A DNA stretch of 64,000 nt from Pseudomonas sp. GCEP-101 (GCF_025133575.1 NZ_CP104011.1:3976965-4040964); one strand, 5' to 3'; shown: positions 34,372 to 42,811, numbered from the stretch's first letter. Program-made: numbers and translations. Notes: generated by a model from the sequence alone, not told the origin.

Positions 34372-37095
34372 ATGACGACCCTGACCACACTGCCGCAGCA
34401 GCCCATGCCGCTGCTGCGCACCAAGCTGTTCCCGCCGCGCACCGACAGCGATTCGCTGCTGCCACGGCGCGCCCTGATCGACCGGCTGTACGCCAACCGC
34501 CAGCAGCGCGTGCTGATCCTCAGCGCGCCGGCCGGCTTCGGCAAGAGCACCATCCTCAGCCTGTTCCGCCAGCGCTTGCTGGATAGCGGCGCGCGGGTCG
34601 CGTGGATGTCCTGCGACGAGGGCGACAGCGAGCCGCAGCGCCTGGTGCAGTACCTGGTGGCGAGCATCCGCAGCGTCGAGGAGGGCTTCGGCACCAACAC
34701 CTCGAACCTGCTGCAATCGGACATGACCCTGCCGCTGGAAGGCATCATCGACGCCTTCCTCTCCGACCTGCGCCGCCTCGACGGGCCGCTCTACCTGCTG
34801 CTCGACGACTTCCACCAGATCCGCCACCCGGCGCTGGCCCACGGCGCGCGCTACCTGATCGAGCATCTGCCGGACAACATCCGCCTGGTCACCAGCACCC
34901 GCTACCGCCCGCGCTTCCTGGTGGACGAGCCGGGCCTGGCGCCCTGGGCCTTCTGCCTGAGCGGCGACGACCTGCGCCTGACCCGCGAGGAAACCGACAC
35001 CTTCCTCACCGAACTCAAGGGCCTGGCCCTGAGCGACAGCGAACTCAAGCTGCTGCACAAGCGCACCGAGGGCTGGATCACCGCGCTGCATCTGGCTGCG
35101 CTGGCGCTGGCGCGCAACCCGGACCGCGCGGCGCTGCTCAAGGGGCTTTCCGGCACCGAGCGCGACCTCGCCGATTACCTCGCAGAAGACGTGCTGCGCA
35201 GCCTGCCCGAGCCGCTGCAGCAGTTCCTCGACCAGACCTCGGTGCTCGACGAGTTCTGCGCCGAACTGTGCAACGCCCTGACCGGGCGCCGCGATGGCCT
35301 GGACATGCTGATGCGGCTGCAGAACGAGCAGTTGTTCATCATTCCCTTGGACGACCAGCGCGAGTGGTTCCGCTACCACCACCTGTTCGCCGAATTTCTC
35401 CAGGGCCGCCTGGCACGCAACGCCGACCCGACGCCGCTGCTGCACGCCGCCGCGCGCTGGTGCGAGAGCCGCGACATGGCGGACCGGGCGATCAAGTACG
35501 CCCTGCGCGCCCGCGACTACGCCTTCGCCGCCGACCTGCTGGAGCGCCAGGGTGCCAAGCTGATCGCCGGGAACCGCGTCTACGGCATCCTCGGCATGCT
35601 CAGCAGCATCCCCGCCGAGGTGATCCGCGAGCACCCGGTGTTCCAGATCTTCTATGCCTGGCAGCTGGCCTTCGAACAGAAGTTCGCCGAGGCCGAGGCG
35701 CTGATCGAAGAGCTCAGCGTCCGCCTGCTGCAGGGGCAGGGCAAGGTGCGTCACTTCGGCATGGCCGAGTTGCTCGCCGTCGCCCAGGTACTCAAGGCGC
35801 TGGTGCTGCTCTACCAGGACAAGCTGGAAGCCTGCCTGAAGGTGGCGCGCCAGTGGCTGGCGCTGGTGCCGGGCAACCAGCCGGTGTTCCGCGCCAGCCT
35901 GTCGTGCATCCAGGCCGCGGCCTATGCACTGCTGGGGGATTACGCCGAGGCGGCCAATGCCATCGGCGTCGCCCGCGATTGCCTGCGCATGGCGGACAGC
36001 GAATACCTGCAGGTGGTGGTCAGCATGATCGAGGCGCTGATCTGCAAGGAGCGCGGCGAACTGGAGCGTGGCCGCACCATCGCCGAGAGCGCGCGCAGCC
36101 GCGTCGAGCGGGTGTTCGGCCGGCGCAGCCGGGTCGGCGGGCCGTTGTCGCTGGCCTACGCGGACCTGCTGTACGAGCAGGATCGCCACGCGGCGATCCT
36201 CGCCGAGCTGCCGCTGGCGACCACCTGGCGCGATGTCGCAACGCCCGTGGAACTGATCAGCCGCGGCCAGTTGGTGATGGCCAAGGCGCGCTTCTTCGCC
36301 GGCGAGGCCGAACAAGGGTTGGCCCAGCTCGACGAATGGCTGGTGGGTCTGCAGTCGCCCGGCTACGAGCGGGTCCATGCGCTGGCCATGAGCTGCAAGG
36401 TGCAGTTGCTGCTGTGGATGCGTCGTCCCAACGAGGCCGAGCGCGTGTGCCTGCAGCTGGCGCGGCACCTGGATGGATTGAACGCCGAGCGCTATGCCGA
36501 TGCCCATGCGGCGCTGGTCATGGCGGAGGCGCGCCTGGCGCTTTCCGAGCGCCACGCCGAGCGCGCGCAGCAGCGTCTGGAATCGTGCCTGGCGGGCTTT
36601 ACCTCGCCCTATCAACGCGACCGGCGGCTGCGTCTTTCGCTGTTACTTTCTGTGGCGTATTGGCAGAAAGGTAACAGCGAAAAAGCCTTCGCCCTGTTCG
36701 CCCCCACGCTCGAGGAAGCCTGGAATCTGGGCTATCGCCGCCTGTTCCAGGACGACGCGCTGTGGCTGCTGCCGCTCTGGGAAGCCTGGAAGGGCGCCGA
36801 ACCCAAGCGCGCGTCGGCCTGGCAAGGGGTGGCGGAAATGCTCCGCGAGCAGTGCCGCAGGCTCTCTGTCGACCCAGAAAGTTTCGATGAAAATCAAGAT
36901 GTTAGCCATCGCGAGCGGGAGATCCTGCGGCTCGTGGCGGCAGGCCTGTCGAACCGGGACATCGCCCAGGCGGTGCATCTGTCGGAGGCCACCATCAAGT
37001 GGCATCTGCACAACCTGTTCGCCAAGCTCGGCGTGCGCAGTCGGACCCAGGCGGTCCTCAAGGGCAAGAGTCTGGGTCTGCTCAGCGAAGCCTGA
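34372..37095 (+). CDS. MalT-like LuxR-family regulator with STAND ATPase (second of pair)
   Basis: A 907-residue paralogue of the preceding protein, with the same architecture. Walker A APAGFGKST lies at residues 52-60 and Walker B LYLLLDDFHQIRH near 140. A long helical TPR-like region follows. The C-terminal LuxR helix-turn-helix spans about 843-900 (VSHREREILRLVAAGLSNRD... ATIKWHLHNLFAKLGVRSR). The ATG starts one base after the upstream stop, so the two are translationally linked and probably act together. The envelope operon begins 231 bases downstream on the same strand. Ligand and target genes are not known from sequence. Confidence 0.9.
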   Translation: MTTLTTLPQQPMPLLRTKLFPPRTDSDSLLPRRALIDRLYANRQQRVLILSAPAGFGKSTILSLFRQRLLDSGARVAWMSCDEGDSEPQRLVQYLVASIRSVEEGFGTNTSNLLQSDMTLPLEGIIDAFLSDLRRLDGPLYLLLDDFHQIRHPALAHGARYLIEHLPDNIRLVTSTRYRPRFLVDEPGLAPWAFCLSGDDLRLTREETDTFLTELKGLALSDSELKLLHKRTEGWITALHLAALALARNPDRAALLKGLSGTERDLADYLAEDVLRSLPEPLQQFLDQTSVLDEFCAELCNALTGRRDGLDMLMRLQNEQLFIIPLDDQREWFRYHHLFAEFLQGRLARNADPTPLLHAAARWCESRDMADRAIKYALRARDYAFAADLLERQGAKLIAGNRVYGILGMLSSIPAEVIREHPVFQIFYAWQLAFEQKFAEAEALIEELSVRLLQGQGKVRHFGMAELLAVAQVLKALVLLYQDKLEACLKVARQWLALVPGNQPVFRASLSCIQAAAYALLGDYAEAANAIGVARDCLRMADSEYLQVVVSMIEALICKERGELERGRTIAESARSRVERVFGRRSRVGGPLSLAYADLLYEQDRHAAILAELPLATTWRDVATPVELISRGQLVMAKARFFAGEAEQGLAQLDEWLVGLQSPGYERVHALAMSCKVQLLLWMRRPNEAERVCLQLARHLDGLNAERYADAHAALVMAEARLALSERHAERAQQRLESCLAGFTSPYQRDRRLRLSLLLSVAYWQKGNSEKAFALFAPTLEEAWNLGYRRLFQDDALWLLPLWEAWKGAEPKRASAWQGVAEMLREQCRRLSVDPESFDENQDVSHREREILRLVAAGLSNRDIAQAVHLSEATIKWHLHNLFAKLGVRSRTQAVLKGKSLGLLSEA

Positions 37096-37326
37096 GGCAG
37101 ACGGTTGGTTTTGCGCCATCCCTTGGATGGGCTGGCAGGTTCACGGCGGGTCAGTAGCTTGGAGATCAGGACGCGAAGCTTCGTGCTTCACGAATCCATG
37201 CCCGCGGCGCCTAAGGAAGAAGTCGGGGGTCTGGAAGATCGGCAACTGCCGGTCAACCTGCAGCGGGGTAGGACGCCCCTTGCAGTGCCTGGGGCAACCC
37301 CACCTGAACACTGGAGAGTTATAACA
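37096..37326 (+). promoter_or_regulatory. Upstream region of the Fil-like envelope operon
   Basis: A 231-base gap with the ten-base palindrome CGAAGCTTCG at 37174-37183 and the repeated texts GGAAGAAGTCGG and GGAAGATCGG near 37216 and 37235, which faintly resemble the GGA(G/T)GA boxes read by MalT. It is the likely target of the paired MalT-like regulators. This is inferred from position only. Confidence 0.4.
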
Positions 37327-37782
37327 ATGAAAATCAAGCAACTGGTTCTCGCAAGCGCAGTTCTGGCCGCTCCGTTCCTGGCACATGCCGACATGAAATC
37401 CATGGATGACGCTGCACTGTCCGGTATCACCGGCCAGGATGGCATCAGCATTTCCGGTACCTTCAACGCCTCCATTGGCGCTGTCACCTACAAGGACGCC
37501 GACACCAACGGCGGTTCCCTGGTCCTGCAGGGTATCCACCTGCCGAGCGTGACCATCGCCGACAACGCCCCGATGACCGTCGACGTGGTGAAAACCAACA
37601 TCACTCCGGTTGGCGGCGGCACCGCCGTTGCCACCGAGCAACTGGCCATCGGCCTGCCCACCGTGACCGGCGACGTCACCATCGACGCGGTCAAGGTCGG
37701 CACCAACGGCGCCAGCATCGGCTCGCTGACCGTTTCCAACCTGAACCTCGCCGGTTCGACCGTGAAGGTCTGGGGCCACTGA
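37327..37782 (+). CDS. Secreted 151-residue beta-rich protein, FilA-like (possible structural subunit)
   Basis: A secreted protein with signal peptide MKIKQLVLASAVLAAPFLAHA (cut after Ala21). The mature start reads DMKSMDDAALSGITGQDGIS. The remainder is low in charge, rich in Gly, Thr, Val, Ile and Asn, and has an alternating beta-strand pattern without cysteine. The text L31-x-x-I34-x-G36-Q37 has the spacing of double-glycine leaders cut by C39 peptidases, and a C39 peptidase is encoded next. GGAG precedes the ATG. Acinetobacter FilA-type proteins share the ITGQDG motif as I recall. A role as a fibre or surface subunit is an inference. Confidence 0.75.
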   Translation: MKIKQLVLASAVLAAPFLAHADMKSMDDAALSGITGQDGISISGTFNASIGAVTYKDADTNGGSLVLQGIHLPSVTIADNAPMTVDVVKTNITPVGGGTAVATEQLAIGLPTVTGDVTIDAVKVGTNGASIGSLTVSNLNLAGSTVKVWGH

Positions 37783-37806
37783 TCCCCGAGGTTGACGCGC
37801 AGTACC

Positions 37807-37835
37807 CCTTGCCGGCGCCTGCCGGCAAGGCTTTT
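37807..37835 (+). terminator. Hairpin after the subunit gene, partial terminator inside the operon
   Basis: Ten-base perfect stem CCTTGCCGGC / GCCGGCAAGG with loop GCCT, followed by CTTTT. It sits 24 bases after the 151-aa gene and could let the first gene be expressed more than the rest of the operon. Confidence 0.75.
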
Positions 37836-37872
37836 CCAGGATTGACTTCCAGTATTTGAAGAGAGGGGTCGG

Positions 37873-38634
37873 ATGTTCGAGATTCTGCTGGGAAGCCTGC
37901 TGGGCCTGTTCGGTTTTACCCAGGCCGTGGACACCAAGCCGCAACAGCAGGGCACAGTGAACATCTCGCAGCCGCTCACGCCCAACGGTCCCTTCCGCGA
38001 GTCGGTGCAGCTCGAACCGATGAGCCAGGTGCAGTTCCGCAACGTCATCCGCCAGGCCTACGACTACAGCTGCGGCTCGGCGGCGCTGACCACGCTGCTG
38101 GACTACTACCTGGGCCGCAACCTGGAGGAGCGTCAGGTCATGGAAGGCCTGATCAAGTACGGCGAGGCCGACAAGATCGTCCAGCGCCGTGGCTTCTCGC
38201 TTCTGGACATGAAGCGCTACGCCGCCGCACTCGGCTACAAGAGTGGCGGCTTCCGTGCCGAGTTCTCCGACCTGGACTCGCTCGAACACCCGGCGCTGGT
38301 GCCGATCCACTATGCCGGTTTCAAGCATTTCGTCGTGGTCCGCGATGTCTACAACGACCACGTTTTCGTTGCCGATCCTGCCTTGGGCAACATCAGTTTC
38401 ACCCGCGCCCGTTTCGAGGAGATCTGGGACCAGAACGTGCTCTTCGTCATCTACCCCAGCGGCCAGGAGCCCAGGAATGCCCTGGAGCTGCGCGAGGCCG
38501 ACCTGCGCCTGGTGGACGACCGGACCGTCAGCCTGCTGGCATTCCGCGAGTTCCCGGAGATGAGCAAGATCACCCAGAACCAGATCGGCGAAGCCGCCAC
38601 CCATGGAGATGTGCAGTACATCCGGCGCAAGTGA
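37873..38634 (+). CDS. Stand-alone C39-family cysteine peptidase
   Basis: A 253-residue protein with one peptidase C39 domain, the fold that removes double-glycine leaders from bacteriocins, here without an ABC transporter. The oxyanion Gln61 and nucleophile Cys67 lie in RQAYDYSCGSAALT, His152 in YAGFKHFVVV and Asp168 in VADPALGN, so the triad is complete. The N-terminus is short and hydrophobic (ILLGSLLGLFGFTQA), suggesting export or an anchor. GAGAGGGG precedes the ATG. The neighbours encode a secreted subunit and two outer-membrane barrels, as in Fil clusters. FapD of the Fap amyloid system is a similar peptidase. Cleavage of the upstream protein is an inference. Confidence 0.85.
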   Translation: MFEILLGSLLGLFGFTQAVDTKPQQQGTVNISQPLTPNGPFRESVQLEPMSQVQFRNVIRQAYDYSCGSAALTTLLDYYLGRNLEERQVMEGLIKYGEADKIVQRRGFSLLDMKRYAAALGYKSGGFRAEFSDLDSLEHPALVPIHYAGFKHFVVVRDVYNDHVFVADPALGNISFTRARFEEIWDQNVLFVIYPSGQEPRNALELREADLRLVDDRTVSLLAFREFPEMSKITQNQIGEAATHGDVQYIRRK

Positions 38635-38682
38635 CCGCCCGATCGGCCCATACGAATAAGAACAAGACCAGGGGATAGCAAC

Positions 38683-39687
38683 ATGGATTTCAAGGGGTTT
38701 GCGTGCGTTGCCGCTCTGGCCTTGCTGGCAAGTACCAGCACCTTCGCCGAACAAGCGACAACCGAAGACGCGCGTGATGCGCTGGCCAAGAAGGACACCG
38801 ATGCCGACAGCGCCAAGGCGCTGGAGCAGGTGTTCCAGGCCGCCGAGAAGAGCTACACCCTGCTCAAGAAGGGCGAGCGCCAGCTGACCTACGGCTTCGA
38901 CTACACCCTGATGCGCGACACGCGCCTGCAGGCCGTGCGCAGTGGCGAGAACGTCTACAGCGTGCTGGCCCAGAGCGAGGCGCAGCACACCTTCACCAAC
39001 TCCTTCACCTTCGACTACGGCATCTGGGACAACCTGACCTTCAGCATGCGCCTGCCGTTCGTGGCCAAGTACGACACCGAGCGCGACATTCACGCCTACA
39101 GCCTGGGCGACATCTCCGCGACCCTGCGCTGGCAGCCGTGGGCCGCGCGGCGCGGTCGGCCGGTCACCACGCTCTACGCCACCCTCGGCCTGCCCACCGG
39201 CGACAGCCCGTACAAGGGCAACGTGCAGGACGACGTGTCCACCGGCAACGGCTTCTACAGCCTGGGCGCCGGGGCGAACATGTCCTACGTGATCGACCCG
39301 GTCGTGCTCTACGGCTCGCTGGGTTACACCTACAACATGCAGGTCGACGACATTCACCAGAACCAGTATGGCGAGGAGCTGGAGAAGGTCGTGCCGGGCG
39401 ATACCGTCAACTTCGCCATGGGCATGGCCTACGCGCTGTCCTACGACGTCTCCCTGGCCACCTCCTACCAGATGGCCTACTCGTTCAAGAACAAGTACTA
39501 CTTCAACGACCGCACGGTCGAGGCACCCGAGCAGACCAGCGCGATCATGAACTTCTCGCTCGGCCTGCGAACATCGCCGGACTACATCGTCAACGTGAAC
39601 GCCGGTTTCGGTCTGACCGAAGACTCGCCGGATGTACTGCTGGGGGTTTCGCTGCCCCTGGATATCCAAGGCCTCAAAGCCCAGTAA
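38683..39687 (+). CDS. Outer-membrane beta-barrel protein of the envelope operon
   Basis: A 334-residue exported protein with signal peptide MDFKGFACVAALALLASTST ending near FAE. A short coiled, charged region follows (DARDALAKKDTDADSAKALEQVFQAAEKSY, residues about 28-57), and then alternating aromatic and polar strands typical of a barrel (TYGFDYTLMRDTRLQAV, FGLTEDSPDVLLGVSLPL). The helical prefix before a barrel recalls FapF, the outer-membrane pore of the Fap system, though I cannot show homology. AGGGG precedes the start, and the next gene begins 18 bases after the stop. It may be the exit pore for the secreted subunit. Confidence 0.78.
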   Translation: MDFKGFACVAALALLASTSTFAEQATTEDARDALAKKDTDADSAKALEQVFQAAEKSYTLLKKGERQLTYGFDYTLMRDTRLQAVRSGENVYSVLAQSEAQHTFTNSFTFDYGIWDNLTFSMRLPFVAKYDTERDIHAYSLGDISATLRWQPWAARRGRPVTTLYATLGLPTGDSPYKGNVQDDVSTGNGFYSLGAGANMSYVIDPVVLYGSLGYTYNMQVDDIHQNQYGEELEKVVPGDTVNFAMGMAYALSYDVSLATSYQMAYSFKNKYYFNDRTVEAPEQTSAIMNFSLGLRTSPDYIVNVNAGFGLTEDSPDVLLGVSLPLDIQGLKAQ

Positions 39688-39705
39688 CCGACGAGCGACC
39701 ACCAC

Positions 39706-41304
39706 ATGACTATGCGCATTTCGCCCCTCGCGGTGGCGATGGCAGGGGTAGGGCTTGGCTGGGCGACGCTGGCCAACGCCCAACTGGCCAACGACCTGAC
39801 CATCGGCAACCCCAAGGCCATGGCCATGGCCAACGCGGTCACGGCTGACTCCACCGGCATCGACGCGGTGCACTACAACCCCGCCGCCCTGACCAAGCTC
39901 AAGGGCCGCCAGACCGCGGTCAAGCTGATCACCGGGGTGATGGACATCCGCGCCGGCTTCAAGGCGCCGCCGGACTACGGCTCCTCGTCGTTCGGCCTGG
40001 ACGACGACCCGGTGGCCGGCCAGAACAGCCGCACGCTGACCCCGACCATGTACCTGCCGGGCCTGGGCGGCATGACCGACATGCCGCTACTGGTGGCGCC
40101 CCTGGCCGGGCTGTCGATCAACCCGCCAGGCTCCAAGTTCACCTTCGCCACCAACGTCTACGCGCCGCAGGCGCTGGGTTATTCGCGCGACTCCGACAGT
40201 GACCCGGCGCGCTACGAAGGCCGCCGCGTCTCTCTGCAGCGCATCACCTACTTCTCGCCCTCGGTGGGCTACGAGATCAACGACACGCTGTCGGCCGGCC
40301 TGTCCATCGGCTTCTCCCACCAGGCCATGGCGCTGGACACCGACTTCCGCAACCCCGGCCTGCTCACCGGCCTGCTGCAGACCCTGCACGACACCACCTG
40401 CGTGCCCGGCGCGCAGGAGATCGTCGAGCTGGTGTTCAACGTCTGCGGCGGCCGCATCGGCCCCTATGACTCCCTCGCCAACCTGAAGCTGGACATGCAG
40501 CAGACCCTCTCGCCGAGCTTCAACCTGGGCGTGCTGTGGGAGCCCTACGACTGGTTCGCCTGGGGTGCGACCTACCAGAGCGAGTCGCGCATGCACCTCA
40601 AGGGCAAGTACCGCGTCGACTACACCAAGGACTGGCAGGGCTTCTGGTCCGGCATGCAGAGCTCGATCTTCGGCGCCTTCCTCAGCCCGCTGTTCCCCTA
40701 CGGCAACGCCGAGGAAGAGCACGGCGTGGCGACCCTGAACATGGTCAATCCGGACAGCTTCTCCACCGGCATCAAGGTGCGCCCGTTCGACCGCTGGCAG
40801 TTCAACTTCGACCTGAAGTGGACCGACTACAGCGACTGGAACAAGCTGGAAATCGAGTTCGACAAGGAGCTCGACCTGCTGCGCATCGCCAAGAACTTCG
40901 CGCCCAATGGCGCCACCGACCACAGCATCATCCTCGACCGCGGCTACCAGGACACCTGGAGCTACGCCATGGGCGTGCAGTACGACGTCAACGACCGCCT
41001 GCAGCTGCGCGCCGGCTACGAATACCGCCCCTCGGCGATTCCCAAGGACAAGGCCGACGCCCTGGTGCCCATCGGTGATGCCGACCTCTACGGCCTGGGC
41101 CTGGGCTACCAGTGGGACAAGGACACGGTGATCGACCTGGGCTTCAACTACTTCGTCTCCAAGCAGAACATCAAGGCCGGCACCAGTTGCAACCTGAACT
41201 GCACCGGCATCGACAACCTGGTGTACAACCCGTATGCCGGCCTCGACGTCAGCACCACGGTGAAGGCCTACGTGTTCGCCATGACTTACCGCACCACCTT
41301 CTGA
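39706..41304 (+). CDS. FadL/OmpP1-family outer-membrane protein
   Basis: A 532-residue exported barrel. The signal peptide ends near LANAQ. The mature protein starts with the family pattern NPKAMAMANAVTADSTGIDAVHYNPAAL, similar to the FadL/TodX/OMPP1 hydrophobic-compound channels. Long extracellular-type loops follow, then C-terminal strands (YGLGLGYQWDKDTVIDLGFN, ending in YRTTF with a terminal Phe as in outer-membrane proteins). The two cysteine pairs CVPG...CGG and CNLNC are unusual for a barrel and may form loop disulfides. It lies 18 bases after the previous barrel gene and ten bases before the next. The ligand is unknown. Confidence 0.85.
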   Translation: MTMRISPLAVAMAGVGLGWATLANAQLANDLTIGNPKAMAMANAVTADSTGIDAVHYNPAALTKLKGRQTAVKLITGVMDIRAGFKAPPDYGSSSFGLDDDPVAGQNSRTLTPTMYLPGLGGMTDMPLLVAPLAGLSINPPGSKFTFATNVYAPQALGYSRDSDSDPARYEGRRVSLQRITYFSPSVGYEINDTLSAGLSIGFSHQAMALDTDFRNPGLLTGLLQTLHDTTCVPGAQEIVELVFNVCGGRIGPYDSLANLKLDMQQTLSPSFNLGVLWEPYDWFAWGATYQSESRMHLKGKYRVDYTKDWQGFWSGMQSSIFGAFLSPLFPYGNAEEEHGVATLNMVNPDSFSTGIKVRPFDRWQFNFDLKWTDYSDWNKLEIEFDKELDLLRIAKNFAPNGATDHSIILDRGYQDTWSYAMGVQYDVNDRLQLRAGYEYRPSAIPKDKADALVPIGDADLYGLGLGYQWDKDTVIDLGFNYFVSKQNIKAGTSCNLNCTGIDNLVYNPYAGLDVSTTVKAYVFAMTYRTTF

Positions 41305-41314
41305 GGGCATCGAC

Positions 41315-42496
41315 ATGAACAGGCTGACCCTCCTGATCTCCTTGTGTGCCGCCGCCGGCATGGGCGCGTCGGCTCAGGCCGCCAGCGGCCGTTACCTGTC
41401 GTGGATCGACGACAGCGGACAGGTGCACAACACCTTCGTCGACGCCAACTACGCCCAGCAGCAGCGTCAGGCCGACAAGCGCATCGACCAGAGCGACCGC
41501 GCGCGGCTGATCGACCTCAGCGCCACCCAGTGGCCCGGCAGCCGGCCGGCAGGGGAGAGCAAGCGCCGCTACTTCACCTGGGTGGACGCCCAGGGCAACC
41601 TGCAGAACAGCTTCTATGCCGCCGGCCAGGTGGCGCCGGGCCGTGCCGACTACGTGCTGCCCAACGGGGATCATTCCTCCGAGTACATCGACGCCGAGTC
41701 CTACGAGGATCGCGGCTTCGTCCGCAGCGAAAACGGCAACCCGTACTTCACCTGGGTCGACGACAAGGGCCAGGTGCGCAACTCGCCGATCACCGCCGAG
41801 CAACGCGGCGAGATGTTCCGCCGGGGCGAGCAGGGCGGCAGCCAGATCGCCTTTACCGAAGGTCGGCAGATCGACCTGAAGACGCGCCCGAGCAACTTGC
41901 CCGGGCTCGACGGCACGAGTGAACAGACCGACGCCATGAAGGCGCTGCTCAAGGGCAGTGGCAAGACCCTGGATGACCTCTACGTCGACCTGCAGCGCCG
42001 CTGCTGCGAGCAGATGGGCGATGGCGATTTCACCGAACTGTCCGCCGAGGAACCGCGCTACGAGGAACTGAACAAGTTCTCGCCGAGCTTCGACTTCCCC
42101 ATGGGCAAGAGCTACTTCGTGGCCATGAAGCTGCCCAGTTCCCAGCGCGTCTACGGCCTGCGCGTGCGCAGCTTCGCCAACCACCAGGTGGTCTATCCGT
42201 CGCTGCTGTTCCTCGACGAGCAGAAGCGCCCGACCCGCCTGGTGAGCGATGCGGTGTACAAGCTCAATCCGGAAACCTGGTACCGCTACGCTTTCATCGA
42301 GGGCACGGTGCCGGTGCGCGCCAACCAGGGCGAGCGCTACGTGCTGCTGCTCACCACCGACGAGGACCGCAGCCTGCAGACCCTCGACAACAAACCCTAC
42401 AAGCGCCCGCTGGAAGAGCTGGCGGTGAACGAGGCGGGCATGAAGGTGCGCGAGCACGGCGACCAGGGCGGATTCGAGCTGGCGGTGGTGCGCTGA
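41315..42496 (+). CDS. Exported protein with three YxxWxD repeats and MalM-like C-terminus (FilE-like)
   Basis: A 393-residue periplasmic or surface protein. The signal peptide ends near AQAAS. Three repeats of the pattern Y-[LF]-[ST]-W-[IV]-D-x-x-G-x-[VL]-x-N occur at about residues 27-39, 86-98 and 144-156, spaced roughly 58 apart, suggesting a repeated small domain. The C-terminal part (about 245-385) resembles the maltose-operon MalM family: FPMGKSYFVAMKLPSSQRVY and VYPSLLFLDEQKRPTR. Acinetobacter proteins named FilE have a comparable plan as I recall. It is the last gene of the operon, ten bases after the FadL-like gene. Binding partner is unknown. Confidence 0.75.
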   Translation: MNRLTLLISLCAAAGMGASAQAASGRYLSWIDDSGQVHNTFVDANYAQQQRQADKRIDQSDRARLIDLSATQWPGSRPAGESKRRYFTWVDAQGNLQNSFYAAGQVAPGRADYVLPNGDHSSEYIDAESYEDRGFVRSENGNPYFTWVDDKGQVRNSPITAEQRGEMFRRGEQGGSQIAFTEGRQIDLKTRPSNLPGLDGTSEQTDAMKALLKGSGKTLDDLYVDLQRRCCEQMGDGDFTELSAEEPRYEELNKFSPSFDFPMGKSYFVAMKLPSSQRVYGLRVRSFANHQVVYPSLLFLDEQKRPTRLVSDAVYKLNPETWYRYAFIEGTVPVRANQGERYVLLLTTDEDRSLQTLDNKPYKRPLEELAVNEAGMKVREHGDQGGFELAVVR

Positions 42497-42521
42497 CCCC
42501 GCCCGCGTTGAACGGCTCTTC

Positions 42522-42780
42522 GTAGGAGCGGACCTTGTCCGCGATATCCCCGCGACGGAATCGAGAAAGTCCGGTGACGACGTTGCCTGCTGCCGGCGTC
42601 GGCCCTGCCGACGGATCGCGGGCATGGCCCGCTCCTACAGGTCTGCGCCAGGGCTCGGCTTTCGTAGGAGCGGACCTTGTCCGCGATGTCCTCGCGGCGG
42701 AAGCGACAGGGGCCGGTGACGACGGTGCCTGCTGCCGGCGTCGGCCCTGCCGACGGGTCGCGGGCGTGGCCCGCTCCTAC
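42522..42780. repeat. Tandem pair of REP units, 142-bp period
   Basis: Two near-identical units, 42522-42638 and 42664-42780. Each has an outer arm GTAGGAGCGGACCTTGTCC and an inverse arm ending GGCCCGCTCCTAC, with the shared inner text TGCTGCCGGCGTCGGCCCTG. Corresponding positions are 142 bases apart, showing a recent tandem duplication. It lies between two convergent operons. Confidence 0.9.
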
Positions 42781-42811
42781 ATGTTCATGTGCGTGAAAGT
42801 CGATGGGCATG

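Noticed and set aside
31710..34748. A 1012-codon minus-strand frame
   Set aside because: Antisense shadow of the first MalT-like regulator; Gln/Ala-rich translation, no ribosome site, no domain.
37141..39873. A 910-codon minus-strand frame over the envelope operon
   Set aside because: The plus-strand genes have signal peptides, ribosome sites and conserved motifs; the minus frame has none.
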